The notes beneath the pieces are model-generated. The model was given only the letters and a program-made list of their open reading frames with translations, was not told where the DNA came from and searched no databases. Of a stretch of 11,384 nucleotides of DNA, positions 1 through 7,202 are shown one piece after another (within the stretch, counting starts at the first letter, position 1; the number at the start of each line of letters is the position of its first letter). A program made the position numbers and the translations under genes. The DNA is from RUG14300 sp964561145 (GTDB lineage Bacteria > Bacillota > Clostridia > Christensenellales > CAG-1252), in contig CAZLNZ010000033.1 of assembly GCA_964561145.1 (NCBI GenBank), positions 1 through 11,384 on the forward strand, in the 5' to 3' direction.

Positions 1-50
1 CACTAAGTTCCACACTTATTTACACTGTGGAATTTACTTTGGGAATTCAC
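1..50. repeat. Left copy of a GTGGAATTT-type dispersed repeat
   Basis: Positions 23-50 match the reverse complement of 11332-11359 exactly over 28 bp. The block begins CACTGTGGAATTTAC and ends GGGAATTCAC. Read outward on the minus strand the flank then diverges from the right copy but keeps a similar rhythm, for example GTGGAACTTA here against GTGGAATTTA on the right. The block can form an imperfect hairpin, because GTG(G)AATT can pair with AATTCAC. It lies about 70 bp beyond the fakA stop codon, where no terminator is visible. The copy is probably cut by the window edge. It encodes no protein. The family was not recognised by name. Confidence 0.75.
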
Positions 51-121
51 GAAAATCTTGAAAACTCTATACATTATATGCCATTTATTTATAATCGTTG
101 CTTTTCAATGTGCGTTACAAA

Positions 122-1744
122 CTACTCTAGGATTAGATCATAGAAATAGTGCGGTTGTCCGCCTTGGTAGACAAGTACCTCAAGCTCATCAAATCTCTCT
201 TCTATCATCTCGGCTAATTCCGATGCTTGTTCTTCTGTCACGTCTTTTCCGTAATACATCGTCAATACGTCTTTATCTTCTCCGCCTAGACGCTTTATAA
301 GGTCCAAAACAACCTCCTCGATTTTAACGCCCTTAGATAATATCTTTTTATCGGATAAACCAATTATATTGCCGGCTTTAACCTTAATTCCGTCAATAGA
401 AACATTTCTAACTGCCGTTGTAACTGTTCCGCAAACAACATCGTCCAAAACCTTAGTTGCTGTCTTTGCGTTATCCTCAGCACTTATTCCCCTATCTATG
501 TTGACTATGGCTGCAACACCACCTGCAACATTGATCGTGGGCACTACAACACAATGCTTTTCAACGAGATCTCTAGCTTGGTTTGCTGCAAGAATTACAT
601 TTTTATTATTAGGGAAAATCAAAAGGTTATCTGCATTAACTTTCTTTATTGCAAGCAAAAAGTCATCGACACTAGGGTTCATACTTTGACCACCCTCGAT
701 TATGTAGTCAACACCCAATTCCTTGAAAATTCCACTGTATCCATTGCCTGTACAAACGGAAATGATACCCAAAGGTTTCTTTTCGGCTTCACGCTTAGCA
801 AGTATTTCTCTATGCTGAATGAGCATATTCTCGATCTTAACCTTGTCAAGTTCCCCTAGCTCCAATGCATATTGCAATGCTATACCGGGAGTATTTGTAT
901 GTACGTGAACCTTGACAAGATTCAAATCACCAATGCATATCAAACTGTCACCCAAGTCTAAAAGTTTGGTGCGAAGCTTATCAATATCGGCAACAGTTGT
1001 TTTTGGAAACAGGTTGGTTATAAAGAACTCCGTGCAGTAGGCGAATTTAATATCCTCCAATGAATCGAACTCAGGTTCAAATTCCTCCTCTTTCTGCTCG
1101 GTCTCGTTTTCAAGTTCTATAGTTTCTCCGTTAATTACCTTAAGCCAACCTTTAATGATACAGAGCAATCCAAAACCTCCGGCATCTACAACACCGGCTT
1201 TCTTCAGTACGGGAAGCATTTCAGGTGTTCTTGCCAGTATGTTTTCACCTATTTGAATTATACCTTCAAAAAATTTATCGAACTCGGCACCACGTGAAGC
1301 ATATTGTGGACACTCTTCTGCAATAACTCTAATTACAGTTAAAATTGTACCTTCCTTGGGTTTGGCAACAGCACCATAAGCGACCTTTGCAGCAGATTTC
1401 AAGGCTTGCACAAAGTCCTTCGGCGTAATTTCCTTTTTATCCGTTATTGCAAGACAAAGCCCTTTCAATATCTGACTTAGAATGACACCGCTGTTACCTC
1501 GAGCACCCTTAAGTGAACCTTGAATAACCAACTCGGATATTTTTGCAATAGTAACTTCTTCTTCCGGTAATTTCTCAATATCCTTTACAGCGGACCTAAT
1601 TGTAGCACACATATTAGTTCCCGTATCTCCATCGGGAACCGGGAAAACATTAAGTGAATTGGCTTGCTCGCAATTTGCCTCAAGATTCTTACATCCGCCT
1701 ATTAATATATCTCTCAAAACCTTACTTTCAATAGTCTTGTACAT
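122..1744 (-). CDS. fakA: Fatty acid kinase catalytic subunit FakA (DAK2/YloV family)
   Basis: This 540-residue protein matches the FakA/YloV family in length. FakA transfers phosphate from ATP to a fatty acid presented by a DegV-type FakB protein, giving acyl-phosphate for phospholipid synthesis in the cytoplasm. The N-terminal DAK2 (DhaL-like) kinase domain spans roughly residues 1-200. It has the Mg-ATP motif PVPDGDTGTNM at 35-45, the glycine-rich GSLKGARGNSGV at 76-87, and GVVDAGG at 184-190. An acidic linker around 210-230 leads to the middle domain, where C237, H280 and H282 (VHVHTNTPG) look like the metal site known in this family. The C-terminal domain, from about 325, carries CTGNGYSG and GGQSMNPS. 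The ATG is preceded by GGAG, which overlaps the stop codon of the upstream Asp23 gene; the gap is 7 nt, so the two are co-transcribed and probably coupled. No terminator is visible before the window edge, so the operon may continue; recG is a common next gene in Bacillota. Confidence 0.95.
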   Translation of the reverse strand: MYKTIESKVLRDILIGGCKNLEANCEQANSLNVFPVPDGDTGTNMCATIRSAVKDIEKLPEEEVTIAKISELVIQGSLKGARGNSGVILSQILKGLCLAITDKKEITPKDFVQALKSAAKVAYGAVAKPKEGTILTVIRVIAEECPQYASRGAEFDKFFEGIIQIGENILARTPEMLPVLKKAGVVDAGGFGLLCIIKGWLKVINGETIELENETEQKEEEFEPEFDSLEDIKFAYCTEFFITNLFPKTTVADIDKLRTKLLDLGDSLICIGDLNLVKVHVHTNTPGIALQYALELGELDKVKIENMLIQHREILAKREAEKKPLGIISVCTGNGYSGIFKELGVDYIIEGGQSMNPSVDDFLLAIKKVNADNLLIFPNNKNVILAANQARDLVEKHCVVVPTINVAGGVAAIVNIDRGISAEDNAKTATKVLDDVVCGTVTTAVRNVSIDGIKVKAGNIIGLSDKKILSKGVKIEEVVLDLIKRLGGEDKDVLTMYYGKDVTEEQASELAEMIEERFDELEVLVYQGGQPHYFYDLILE

Positions 1745-1751
1745 AATTCTC

Positions 1752-2102
1752 CTATACCCGAATACCTACAACATACACGTTTACTGTTTTCACAACCATC
1801 CCCGTAAACTCTTCAACAGAATACTTGACTGCCGACTTCAAGGATTCGGAAACCGCCTCAACCGATACGCCTGCTTTGAGCACGACGGACAAATCTATAT
1901 AAATGTTGTGATCAATACAAGTAACCTTGACGCCCTTTGTGTTTGGTGTTGAACGGAAAAATTGTGCTAAGGCATCCGTGATCCTCCTAGAAACTAGGTC
2001 AACCACACCATAGCACTCTGTCGCAATTCTGTTTGCGACCATAACGACCGCATCATCGGACACGGTGATTTTTCCATACTTATTACTAGTTTTTACAGCC
2101 AT
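1752..2102 (-). CDS. Asp23/Gls24 family envelope stress response protein (YloU-like)
   Basis: This is a small 116-residue cytoplasmic protein of the Asp23/Gls24 family. Family hallmarks are the N-terminal YGKITVSDDAV and ECYGVVDL (about residues 9-36), the central IYIDLSVVLKAGVSVEAV, and the C-terminal VNVYVVGIRV. Homologues such as B. subtilis YloU lie directly upstream of fakA/yloV, as here. Asp23 relatives are linked to cell-envelope stress in staphylococci, but the molecular role of the YloU branch is not settled. There is no signal peptide or membrane segment. The ribosome binding site before the ATG is weak (GGGTAG), whereas fakA just downstream has a good one. It is the first gene of the transcript started by the minus-strand promoter at 2145-2173, with a leader of about 36 nt. 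Confidence 0.93.
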   Translation of the reverse strand: MAVKTSNKYGKITVSDDAVVMVANRIATECYGVVDLVSRRITDALAQFFRSTPNTKGVKVTCIDHNIYIDLSVVLKAGVSVEAVSESLKSAVKYSVEEFTGMVVKTVNVYVVGIRV

Positions 2103-2144
2103 AACTACCCGTCAAATCGATTGAATTAGGTTATTTTTATTTAA

Positions 2145-2173
2145 ATGATACAATATTTGTTTGACTTTTGCAA
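2145..2173 (-). promoter_or_regulatory. Promoter of the Asp23-fakA operon
   Basis: On the minus strand there is a -35 box TTGCAA (2173-2168), a 17-nt spacer and a -10 box TATCAT (2150-2145). The expected start is near 2138, about 36 nt before the Asp23 ATG. Its -35 box is separated by one base from the -35 box of the opposing rpmB promoter. Confidence 0.7.
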
Positions 2174-2189
2174 GTTTTTTCTATATAAC
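2161..2189 (+). promoter_or_regulatory. Promoter of rpmB
   Basis: On the plus strand there is a -35 box TTGACT (2161-2166), a 17-nt spacer and a -10 box TATAAC (2184-2189). The expected start is near 2196, giving a leader of about 109 nt before the rpmB ATG. It overlaps the divergent Asp23 promoter. Confidence 0.72.
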
Positions 2190-2217
2190 TATATCAAAAA
2201 CATTCAATTTTTTTAAT

Positions 2218-2269
2218 TATCACTAAAAAACAAAGCTTTTTTTGTTGCTTATTTGTTCTTTTAGTGATA
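2218..2269 (+). promoter_or_regulatory. Nested hairpin in the rpmB leader
   Basis: TATCACTAAAA (2218-2228) is perfectly complementary to TTTTAGTGATA (2259-2269), an 11-bp stem. Inside it AACAAA (2229-2234) can pair with TTTGTT (2241-2246). The structure lies wholly in the predicted rpmB leader and ends about 24 nt before the ribosome binding site. It is not followed by a U-run, so it is not an ordinary terminator. It could be an mRNA regulatory element or a DNA operator; it does not look like any leader class I recognise. Confidence 0.45.
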
Positions 2270-2304
2270 GAATATCAAAGTCAAAAATGCTTGGAGGTGT
2301 TAAT

Positions 2305-2511
2305 ATGTCAAGAGTTTGTAGCGTTTGTGGAAAAGGCAAGATGGGCGGCAATATGGTTAGCCATAGTAACCGTAAGACCCCTCGTCAATGGAGTGCCAAC
2401 GTTCAAAAGGTCAAAGTTGTTTCCGAGAACGGCACCGTTTCTTCTCAATATGTTTGCTCGAGATGTCTTCGCAGCGGCAAGGTTGCCAGAGCAAGTAAAA
2501 TCGGCGAATAA
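2305..2511 (+). CDS. rpmB: 50S ribosomal protein L28, zinc-ribbon (four-cysteine) form
   Basis: This 68-residue basic protein is ribosomal protein L28 of the large subunit. The conserved body reads SRVCSVCGKGKMGGNMVSHS, then RKTPRQW. Two CxxC pairs (CSVC near the N-terminus and CSRC near residue 53) mark the zinc-binding form. The start is fixed by a strong GGAGGTG at 2293-2299, five bases before the ATG; a longer in-frame extension upstream to 2242 has no such site and is not family-like. It lies divergent from Asp23-fakA, a long-conserved arrangement in Bacillota (also in B. subtilis). It has its own promoter, a structured leader and its own terminator, so it appears to be monocistronic. 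Confidence 0.97.
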   Translation: MSRVCSVCGKGKMGGNMVSHSNRKTPRQWSANVQKVKVVSENGTVSSQYVCSRCLRSGKVARASKIGE

Positions 2512-2531
2512 TTGTAATATGTAGAAAAACT

Positions 2532-2563
2532 AAGCGGTAGGCATTTTGCTTTACCGTTTTTTT
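2532..2563 (+). terminator. Intrinsic terminator after rpmB
   Basis: AAGCGGTA (2532-2539) pairs with TACCGTTT (2552-2559), with one G-T pair. The T-run covers 2557-2563. It begins about 20 nt after the rpmB stop codon. Confidence 0.8.
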
Positions 2564-2571
2564 ATTTATAC

Positions 2572-2600
2572 TTGCTATTTTGCATTATATCGGCTATAAT
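2572..2600 (+). promoter_or_regulatory. Promoter of the alpha/beta hydrolase gene
   Basis: -35 box TTGCTA (2572-2577), 17-nt spacer, perfect -10 box TATAAT (2595-2600). The expected start is near 2607, followed by AAGGAG at 2618-2623 and the ATG at 2630. Confidence 0.75.
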
Positions 2601-2629
2601 AATATAAGAGTTGTGTTAAGGAGTATTGT

Positions 2630-3547
2630 ATGAAAGGCTCATTGATTAACAGTTTCGACGGCACACCCATTTTTGTCAGAGTGTGGGACGAAGTGGATAA
2701 TCCTATCGGTATTGTTCAAGTATGTCACGGCATGTGCGAACATAGCGGTAGATATTTTGAGTTTGCAGAACTCCTCAATAAAAACGGATATATCGTTTTT
2801 GCAGATGACCACCGTTGTTATGGACTTTCAGAACCGCCTCACGGCATAGGTCACCACGAAGGCAAAATCTTTGAGGATACACTGAAGGATCTTCTTTTTT
2901 TCAACCGCTACTTCAAAGAAATGTATGAGCTTCCCGTTTTCTTTTTCGGTCATAGCTATGGAAGTTTCCTTGCTCAAGCGTTTTTAGAAAGCGGAGAAAA
3001 GATTCAAGGTATGATTTTAGCTGGAACTGCTTATATGGGCAAAGCAACTCCGACACTTGGAGCAACGCTCGCTTCCCTTCTTCCTCAAAAAGCTCAACCT
3101 GCTCTATTTTTGAAGATGTCTGATCTGCTTTTCAATGGAAGATATGCACCGGAAAAAGGACCTAGCCTCTGGAGTACCTCTGATCCTGAAAAAAGACAAA
3201 GCTATCTTAATGACCCGATGTGCAATATCCCACCAAGCATCTCCTTTTACAAAAATATGCTAAAAGGACTGCAAGGGGTTGCAAAAAAAAATAACCTAAA
3301 AAAAATCGATCTTTCAACTCCCGTTGCAATTTTCTCCGGTAGATCTGATCCCGTTGGTGGAAACAAAAGCTCAAAGGCAATTTCTTTGTACAAACTTTTA
3401 AGAAAACGCGGGCTTAAAACAGTCCGTCTCTTCATTTATGAAGATGCACGTCACGAATTGATCAATGAAACGGGACGAGAGTTATATATGCAACATATGC
3501 TTATCTTTATCAACAGATGTTTCGGTATAGAAAAGTCTCCTTTTTAA
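2630..3547 (+). CDS. Alpha/beta hydrolase, monoacylglycerol lipase / lysophospholipase type
   Basis: This 305-residue soluble enzyme belongs to the serine hydrolase family often labelled lysophospholipase or Hydrolase_4. It is expected to cleave ester bonds in mono-acyl lipids or related esters; the real substrate cannot be read from sequence. HGMCEHSGRY (33-42) is the oxyanion-hole segment. GHSYGS (107-112) is the nucleophile elbow with Ser109. SGRSDPVG supplies the acid Asp240, and ARHELINE the catalytic His275, so the triad is complete. A helical cap fits residues about 135-215. There is no signal peptide or membrane segment, so it is probably cytoplasmic. The start is supported by AAGGAG seven bases upstream, and the gene has its own promoter and terminator. 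If it releases free fatty acids, it could feed the FakA and DegV proteins of this window; that link is inferred. Confidence 0.9.
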   Translation: MKGSLINSFDGTPIFVRVWDEVDNPIGIVQVCHGMCEHSGRYFEFAELLNKNGYIVFADDHRCYGLSEPPHGIGHHEGKIFEDTLKDLLFFNRYFKEMYELPVFFFGHSYGSFLAQAFLESGEKIQGMILAGTAYMGKATPTLGATLASLLPQKAQPALFLKMSDLLFNGRYAPEKGPSLWSTSDPEKRQSYLNDPMCNIPPSISFYKNMLKGLQGVAKKNNLKKIDLSTPVAIFSGRSDPVGGNKSSKAISLYKLLRKRGLKTVRLFIYEDARHELINETGRELYMQHMLIFINRCFGIEKSPF

Positions 3548-3605
3548 TTCCATATAGAAAACCCCTTTATATTTTGTTCAAAACAATCTACCTACACTCT
3601 TTAAG

Positions 3606-3630
3606 AAAGCTCCCGTCAAGAGCTTTTTTT
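3606..3630 (+). terminator. Intrinsic terminator after the hydrolase gene
   Basis: AAAGCTC (3606-3612) pairs perfectly with GAGCTTT (3620-3626) across a 7-nt loop, and a T-run follows to 3630. It separates the hydrolase gene from glmS. Confidence 0.85.
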
Positions 3631-3686
3631 ATACGCACAAATAAGAACATGCTTGCATAAACTCATATATACTTAAAGGGGATATT

Positions 3687-5417
3687 ATGTGCGGTATTGT
3701 AGGATTTGTAAAAAACAACTGTCTGATAGATGTTTACAACTCATTATTATGTCTGGAATATAGAGGCTACGACTCGGCAGGAGTCGCGTTTATTAACAAT
3801 GGCTTAAAGGTTATAAAGAAAAAGGGAAGCGTTGAAAATCTTCTACCCTACCTAAAAGATTATAGAACCGATATCGGTATCGGCCATACGAGATGGGCAA
3901 CCCACGGTGAACCTTCAGATAAAAACTCACATCCCCATGTAGACGGAATTTTTGCTGTTGTACATAATGGTATCATAGAGAACCACGAAGAACTCAGAAT
4001 AGGTATAAAAAGCGAGTTTGCTTCTGAAACAGATTCCGAAGTGATTGCAAAGCTTCTAACGCAATCATACAACGGTAATGTACTTGAAGCCATAATAAAA
4101 GTTCAAAATCTTTTATCGGGAAGCTATGCTATAGCAATACTATGCTCAGAGGAACCGGACAAGCTATATCTGATGAAAAAGGAAAACCCTTTAATAATCG
4201 GCAAGGGAGAGAACTTCTTTGCCTTTGCTTCCGATACACCGGCACTTGTCGGGCATTGTAAAGAACTATATAAAATGCAAGACGGAGAAATTGCCGTTAT
4301 CACAAACAACAGTCTTAAAGTTTATAAAAACGGAAAACAAAAAAATCCTTCTTTTTATTGTACAACCTTGACAAAATCAAGTATCGAAAAAGGCAATTAT
4401 TCCTGCTATATGGAAAAGGAAATATATGATATTCCAAAAACAATGGAGGATACTGCAACCGGTAATCCTTTTATCGATCTTAACTCCTCTATTCTCAATC
4501 GAACAGAAGACATATACCTAATAGGATGTGGTACCGCATATAATGCATGCCTATATGCAAAAAACCTTTTTGAAGAAAAAGGAATGCGCTGTCAAGCCTT
4601 TGTCGCAGGAGAGTTTAGGTATTCAAGAGCATCTATTTCAAAAAGGACATTGGTTATCGCAGTAAGTCAAAGCGGAGAAACCGCTGATACACTTGGTGCC
4701 ATAAGAAAAGCTAAACGAAAGGGGGCTTATGTGATTGCCATAAGCAATGTGCCATATTCACAAATAACTCTCCTCGCAAACTTTACGGCTATAACAAAAG
4801 CGGGTGCGGAAATAGCGGTTGGTGCAACTAAGAGCTACAACGCACAACTTTTGACATTAAAGCTACTCTCAGACAAGCTTGCAGAAATCAAAAAGCTTAA
4901 TAGCATAAATATTCAGGGAAAATACATTAAAAAGAAATGTAAAGAAACGCTTAAGTGCGATAAACAAATTTCAGAGTTCGTTAATAGCAATTCATTTGAC
5001 GAAGTGTTTTTTATCGGAAGGGGTGCCGATTATGCTACTGCACTTGAGGGAGCATTAAAAGCGAAAGAAATCGCTTGCATCCATTGTGATTGCTGTACCG
5101 CTTCTGAAATAAAACATGGTCCGCTTGCCCTACTTGACAAAAAGACTCTTGTCATTTGTATAGCCTGTGATAGAAAACTAATTAAGAAATATGAAAACTG
5201 TCTCAATGAAATCAAATCAAGAGGTGCGAAACTACTAATCATTTCCCCCTATGATCTTCCCTATGATAATCTAATTAAGATTCCGACAGTAATGGGAAAG
5301 CTGTACGGCTTAATATCGATAATACCTTTACAGCTGTTCGCACTAAGGCTTGCACAAAAAAAGGGGCTTAACGCTGATAAGCCCCGCAATTTAGCAAAAT
5401 CGGTTACTGTTGAATAA
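3687..5417 (+). CDS. glmS: Glutamine--fructose-6-phosphate aminotransferase (isomerizing)
   Basis: GlmS makes glucosamine-6-phosphate from fructose-6-phosphate and glutamine, the entry step to UDP-GlcNAc and peptidoglycan. The glutaminase domain begins with MCGIVGF, so Cys2 is the nucleophile after Met removal, followed by EYRGYDSAG (24-32), GHTRWATHGEP (66-76) and HNGIIEN (93-99). Two SIS sugar-isomerase domains follow: CGTAYNA (281-287) with SQSGETADTLG (328-338), and GRGADYATALEGALKAKEI (444-462). The end is canonical, DKPRNLAKSVTVE, including the active-site lysine K571. At 576 residues it is some 25-30 shorter than usual, mostly through tighter linkers, and no motif is lost. A cysteine-rich loop HCDCCTASE (466-474) replaces the usual HAEAYAAGE. 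The start has AAAGGGGA five bases upstream. Its last 14 bases overlap the convergent CYTH gene. No glmS ribozyme or confident promoter was found upstream. Confidence 0.96.
   Translation: MCGIVGFVKNNCLIDVYNSLLCLEYRGYDSAGVAFINNGLKVIKKKGSVENLLPYLKDYRTDIGIGHTRWATHGEPSDKNSHPHVDGIFAVVHNGIIENHEELRIGIKSEFASETDSEVIAKLLTQSYNGNVLEAIIKVQNLLSGSYAIAILCSEEPDKLYLMKKENPLIIGKGENFFAFASDTPALVGHCKELYKMQDGEIAVITNNSLKVYKNGKQKNPSFYCTTLTKSSIEKGNYSCYMEKEIYDIPKTMEDTATGNPFIDLNSSILNRTEDIYLIGCGTAYNACLYAKNLFEEKGMRCQAFVAGEFRYSRASISKRTLVIAVSQSGETADTLGAIRKAKRKGAYVIAISNVPYSQITLLANFTAITKAGAEIAVGATKSYNAQLLTLKLLSDKLAEIKKLNSINIQGKYIKKKCKETLKCDKQISEFVNSNSFDEVFFIGRGADYATALEGALKAKEIACIHCDCCTASEIKHGPLALLDKKTLVICIACDRKLIKKYENCLNEIKSRGAKLLIISPYDLPYDNLIKIPTVMGKLYGLISIIPLQLFALRLAQKKGLNADKPRNLAKSVTVE
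5356..5385 (-). terminator. Operon terminator inside the 3' end of glmS
   Basis: Read on the minus strand, GGGGCTTA (5385-5378) pairs perfectly with TAAGCCCC (5370-5363) across a 7-nt loop, followed by seven T (5362-5356). This is a textbook terminator for the nth-obg-yhbY-M29-CYTH transcript, about 20 nt past the CYTH stop codon. It lies wholly within glmS codons for residues 558-566. On the plus strand the stem is preceded by A and not followed by T, so it should not stop glmS transcription. Confidence 0.88.
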
Positions 5418-5970
5418 TAGCCTCTAGTGCATTACGAAATCTCTTTGTTTTGGTCTCACTGTGACTTGTATGAAAGCGGTTAATTAGATATTGCTCCGCT
5501 TTTGCGTACTCGTCTCCGGAATAGACCTCGCACTCAACTTCATAATCGATCCTATCAAGATAATAATTCTTATCTACTTCTATCCTCAAGGAATCAACAT
5601 AATAGGATATTCTTTCCGTCTTTAGAAAACCTACATAATGCAGAGGGTATTTTGTTTCAATACCAATCAATTCTTGAAAATCGGATATACCAATCCCGTT
5701 CGTTAAAAATGAAAGAAACTGTTCACGTGAAATACTTCGATTGTGCTCTACTCTTACCCCTTCTCGTTCAGTTTTTTCCTTGTATGTAAACTCATAAGAG
5801 CCATTTTTTTCACGAATTCTGCAAGTAAAATCTGCTTGGGGAGAAAAGAAATAGTGATTGATCTGAGTTACGCACTCACCAAATCCGAATACACTCAAAT
5901 AATCTTCCTCGGTTATTAGATATTTGAGCTCCCACTCAAAAGAAGTCATTACACTTTGATTGATACTCAT
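5404..5970 (-). CDS. CYTH domain protein (YjbK-like, putative triphosphatase)
   Basis: This 188-residue protein carries the CYTH (ThTPase/CyaB-type triphosphate tunnel) fold. Supporting motifs are the signature ExExK in FEWELKY (E12, E14, K16), RIR (51-53), FTYKEK (61-66), the paired acids EVECEV (144-149) and the C-terminal basic KTKRFR (174-179). These charged residues line the tunnel that binds triphosphate and divalent metal in the family. Length and motifs resemble B. subtilis YjbK; inorganic tripolyphosphate hydrolysis is plausible, but the substrate is unproven. It is the last gene of the minus-strand operon, two bases after the M29 peptidase stop. The ribosome binding site is poor for the first ATG, which suggests translational coupling; Met8 is an alternative start. 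Its stop codon overlaps the end of glmS by 14 bp, tail to tail. Confidence 0.85.
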   Translation of the reverse strand: MSINQSVMTSFEWELKYLITEEDYLSVFGFGECVTQINHYFFSPQADFTCRIREKNGSYEFTYKEKTEREGVRVEHNRSISREQFLSFLTNGIGISDFQELIGIETKYPLHYVGFLKTERISYYVDSLRIEVDKNYYLDRIDYEVECEVYSGDEYAKAEQYLINRFHTSHSETKTKRFRNALEAIIQQ

Positions 5971-5972
5971 AA

Positions 5973-7202
5973 CTAAAATGCAAAATTTCCGTCCTTGAAA
6001 ATCTGTAACTCTTCACCGCTTTCGAGAATACCGATAATAGATAGATCTCTTGTACCGACCATAAAATCAACATGGGTAAGACTTGAATTCAAGCCTTTTT
6101 CTAAGAGTTCTTCTTTTGTTAAGGAGGTACCTTCGTTGATAGAGGAAGCATAAGCAAAACCTATTGCAAAATGACAGCTTGCATTCTCATCAAACAATGT
6201 ATTGAGATAAAGGGTATTGGTTTGATTAATGGGGCTATCATAGGAAATTAATGCAACTTCGCCCAATCGTTTCGAGCCATCATCGGTGTCAATAATTTTC
6301 TTCAGTACATCATAACCGGTGCTTGCACCATAATCGACAATAACTCCCTTTTCAAGCACAAGCCACATTCCTTCGATGCGTTGTCCGTTATGAAATAAAG
6401 GTATACTTGAAACAATTTTACCGTCTACCCTATCCCTATGAGGAGCTGTAAAAACTTCTTCGGTAGGAATATTGGCGGAAAAGCTTTCACCGCAAGAAGA
6501 AAGCTCTGCACCACCTAAAAATCGATATTCTTCAGGGAGTCCGACACGAATATTCGTTCCAATGGAATTCTTGTAAACAAGCTCTTTAATCCCTGCCTCG
6601 TTTAAAACTTTACATCTTTTCTCTAAGCATTCGATATGTTCTCTCCAAGAAGCGACAGGATCATTACAATCTATTCTACACGCTTGAAATACAAGATCCC
6701 ATAGTCTTTCATAGGCAATCGTCTCGTTCAGTTCGGGGAAAACCCTTTTAGCCCACTCTATCGATGGTGCTGCGGCAATACACCATTTAAAATCATTCTT
6801 AGAACTCCCGACAAAAAAACGAGAAGCACGTTCTCTATTTAGTCTATCGACCTTTGAAACCAAATTCAAATCCAAATCCGATAATAGTTCGGGATCATCT
6901 GATATCAGTGCTATATAGCACAACTTATTATCGGCAATATAGTTCCGTTGTTCAGAAAGCCATTGAGGGGGATCTAGTAAGGCTTTTTCATCGCCAAAAG
7001 AATAATCAAGACGTGTTAAGTGCTGACTTCTCCAATAAACATATACTTTAGAAGCTCCACTCTTATACGATTCCTCAGCTATGATTTCTGCAAGCTCTTG
7101 CATACACACATCGGAATTGATAACGATTCTTTCTCCGATTTGAAGATTGACACCTATTCTAATGATAGTTTGAGCGTATTTCCTTAATAACTCCTTGTTC
7201 AT
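5973..7202 (-). CDS. M29 family metallo-aminopeptidase (AmpS/AmpT-like)
   Basis: This 409-residue protein is a complete M29 (thermophilic-type) aminopeptidase, a cytoplasmic two-metal enzyme that removes N-terminal residues from peptides. The metal and catalytic residues are all present in the right order and spacing: the second Glu of NIPTEEVFTAP (E249), GE at 314-315, H344 in CHFAIG, Y351, and THVDFMVG with H377 and D379. These sit within a residue or so of the ligand positions known for Thermus aminopeptidase T. No signal peptide or membrane segment is visible. The start codon overlaps the yhbY stop in an ATGA arrangement, with AAGGAT inside yhbY as ribosome binding site, so translation is coupled. 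Which peptides it processes, and why it sits in a ribosome-assembly operon, cannot be told from sequence. Confidence 0.93.
   Translation of the reverse strand: MNKELLRKYAQTIIRIGVNLQIGERIVINSDVCMQELAEIIAEESYKSGASKVYVYWRSQHLTRLDYSFGDEKALLDPPQWLSEQRNYIADNKLCYIALISDDPELLSDLDLNLVSKVDRLNRERASRFFVGSSKNDFKWCIAAAPSIEWAKRVFPELNETIAYERLWDLVFQACRIDCNDPVASWREHIECLEKRCKVLNEAGIKELVYKNSIGTNIRVGLPEEYRFLGGAELSSCGESFSANIPTEEVFTAPHRDRVDGKIVSSIPLFHNGQRIEGMWLVLEKGVIVDYGASTGYDVLKKIIDTDDGSKRLGEVALISYDSPINQTNTLYLNTLFDENASCHFAIGFAYASSINEGTSLTKEELLEKGLNSSLTHVDFMVGTRDLSIIGILESGEELQIFKDGNFAF

Noticed and set aside
369..859. Open frames on the plus strand opposite fakA
   Set aside because: They are shadows of the fakA reading frame, with no ribosome binding site or domain.
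2218..2269. Zur operator controlling the zinc-form rpmB
   Set aside because: The arms are 30 nt apart and do not resemble the compact Zur palindrome. Zinc-form L28 is also not the form usually repressed by Zur.
2242..2304. N-terminal extension of L28
   Set aside because: The internal ATG at 2305 has a strong ribosome binding site and the exact family start. The extension would run through the leader hairpin.
3548..3686. glmS ribozyme
   Set aside because: No ribozyme core sequence is seen, and a strong terminator occupies the middle of this 139-nt interval.
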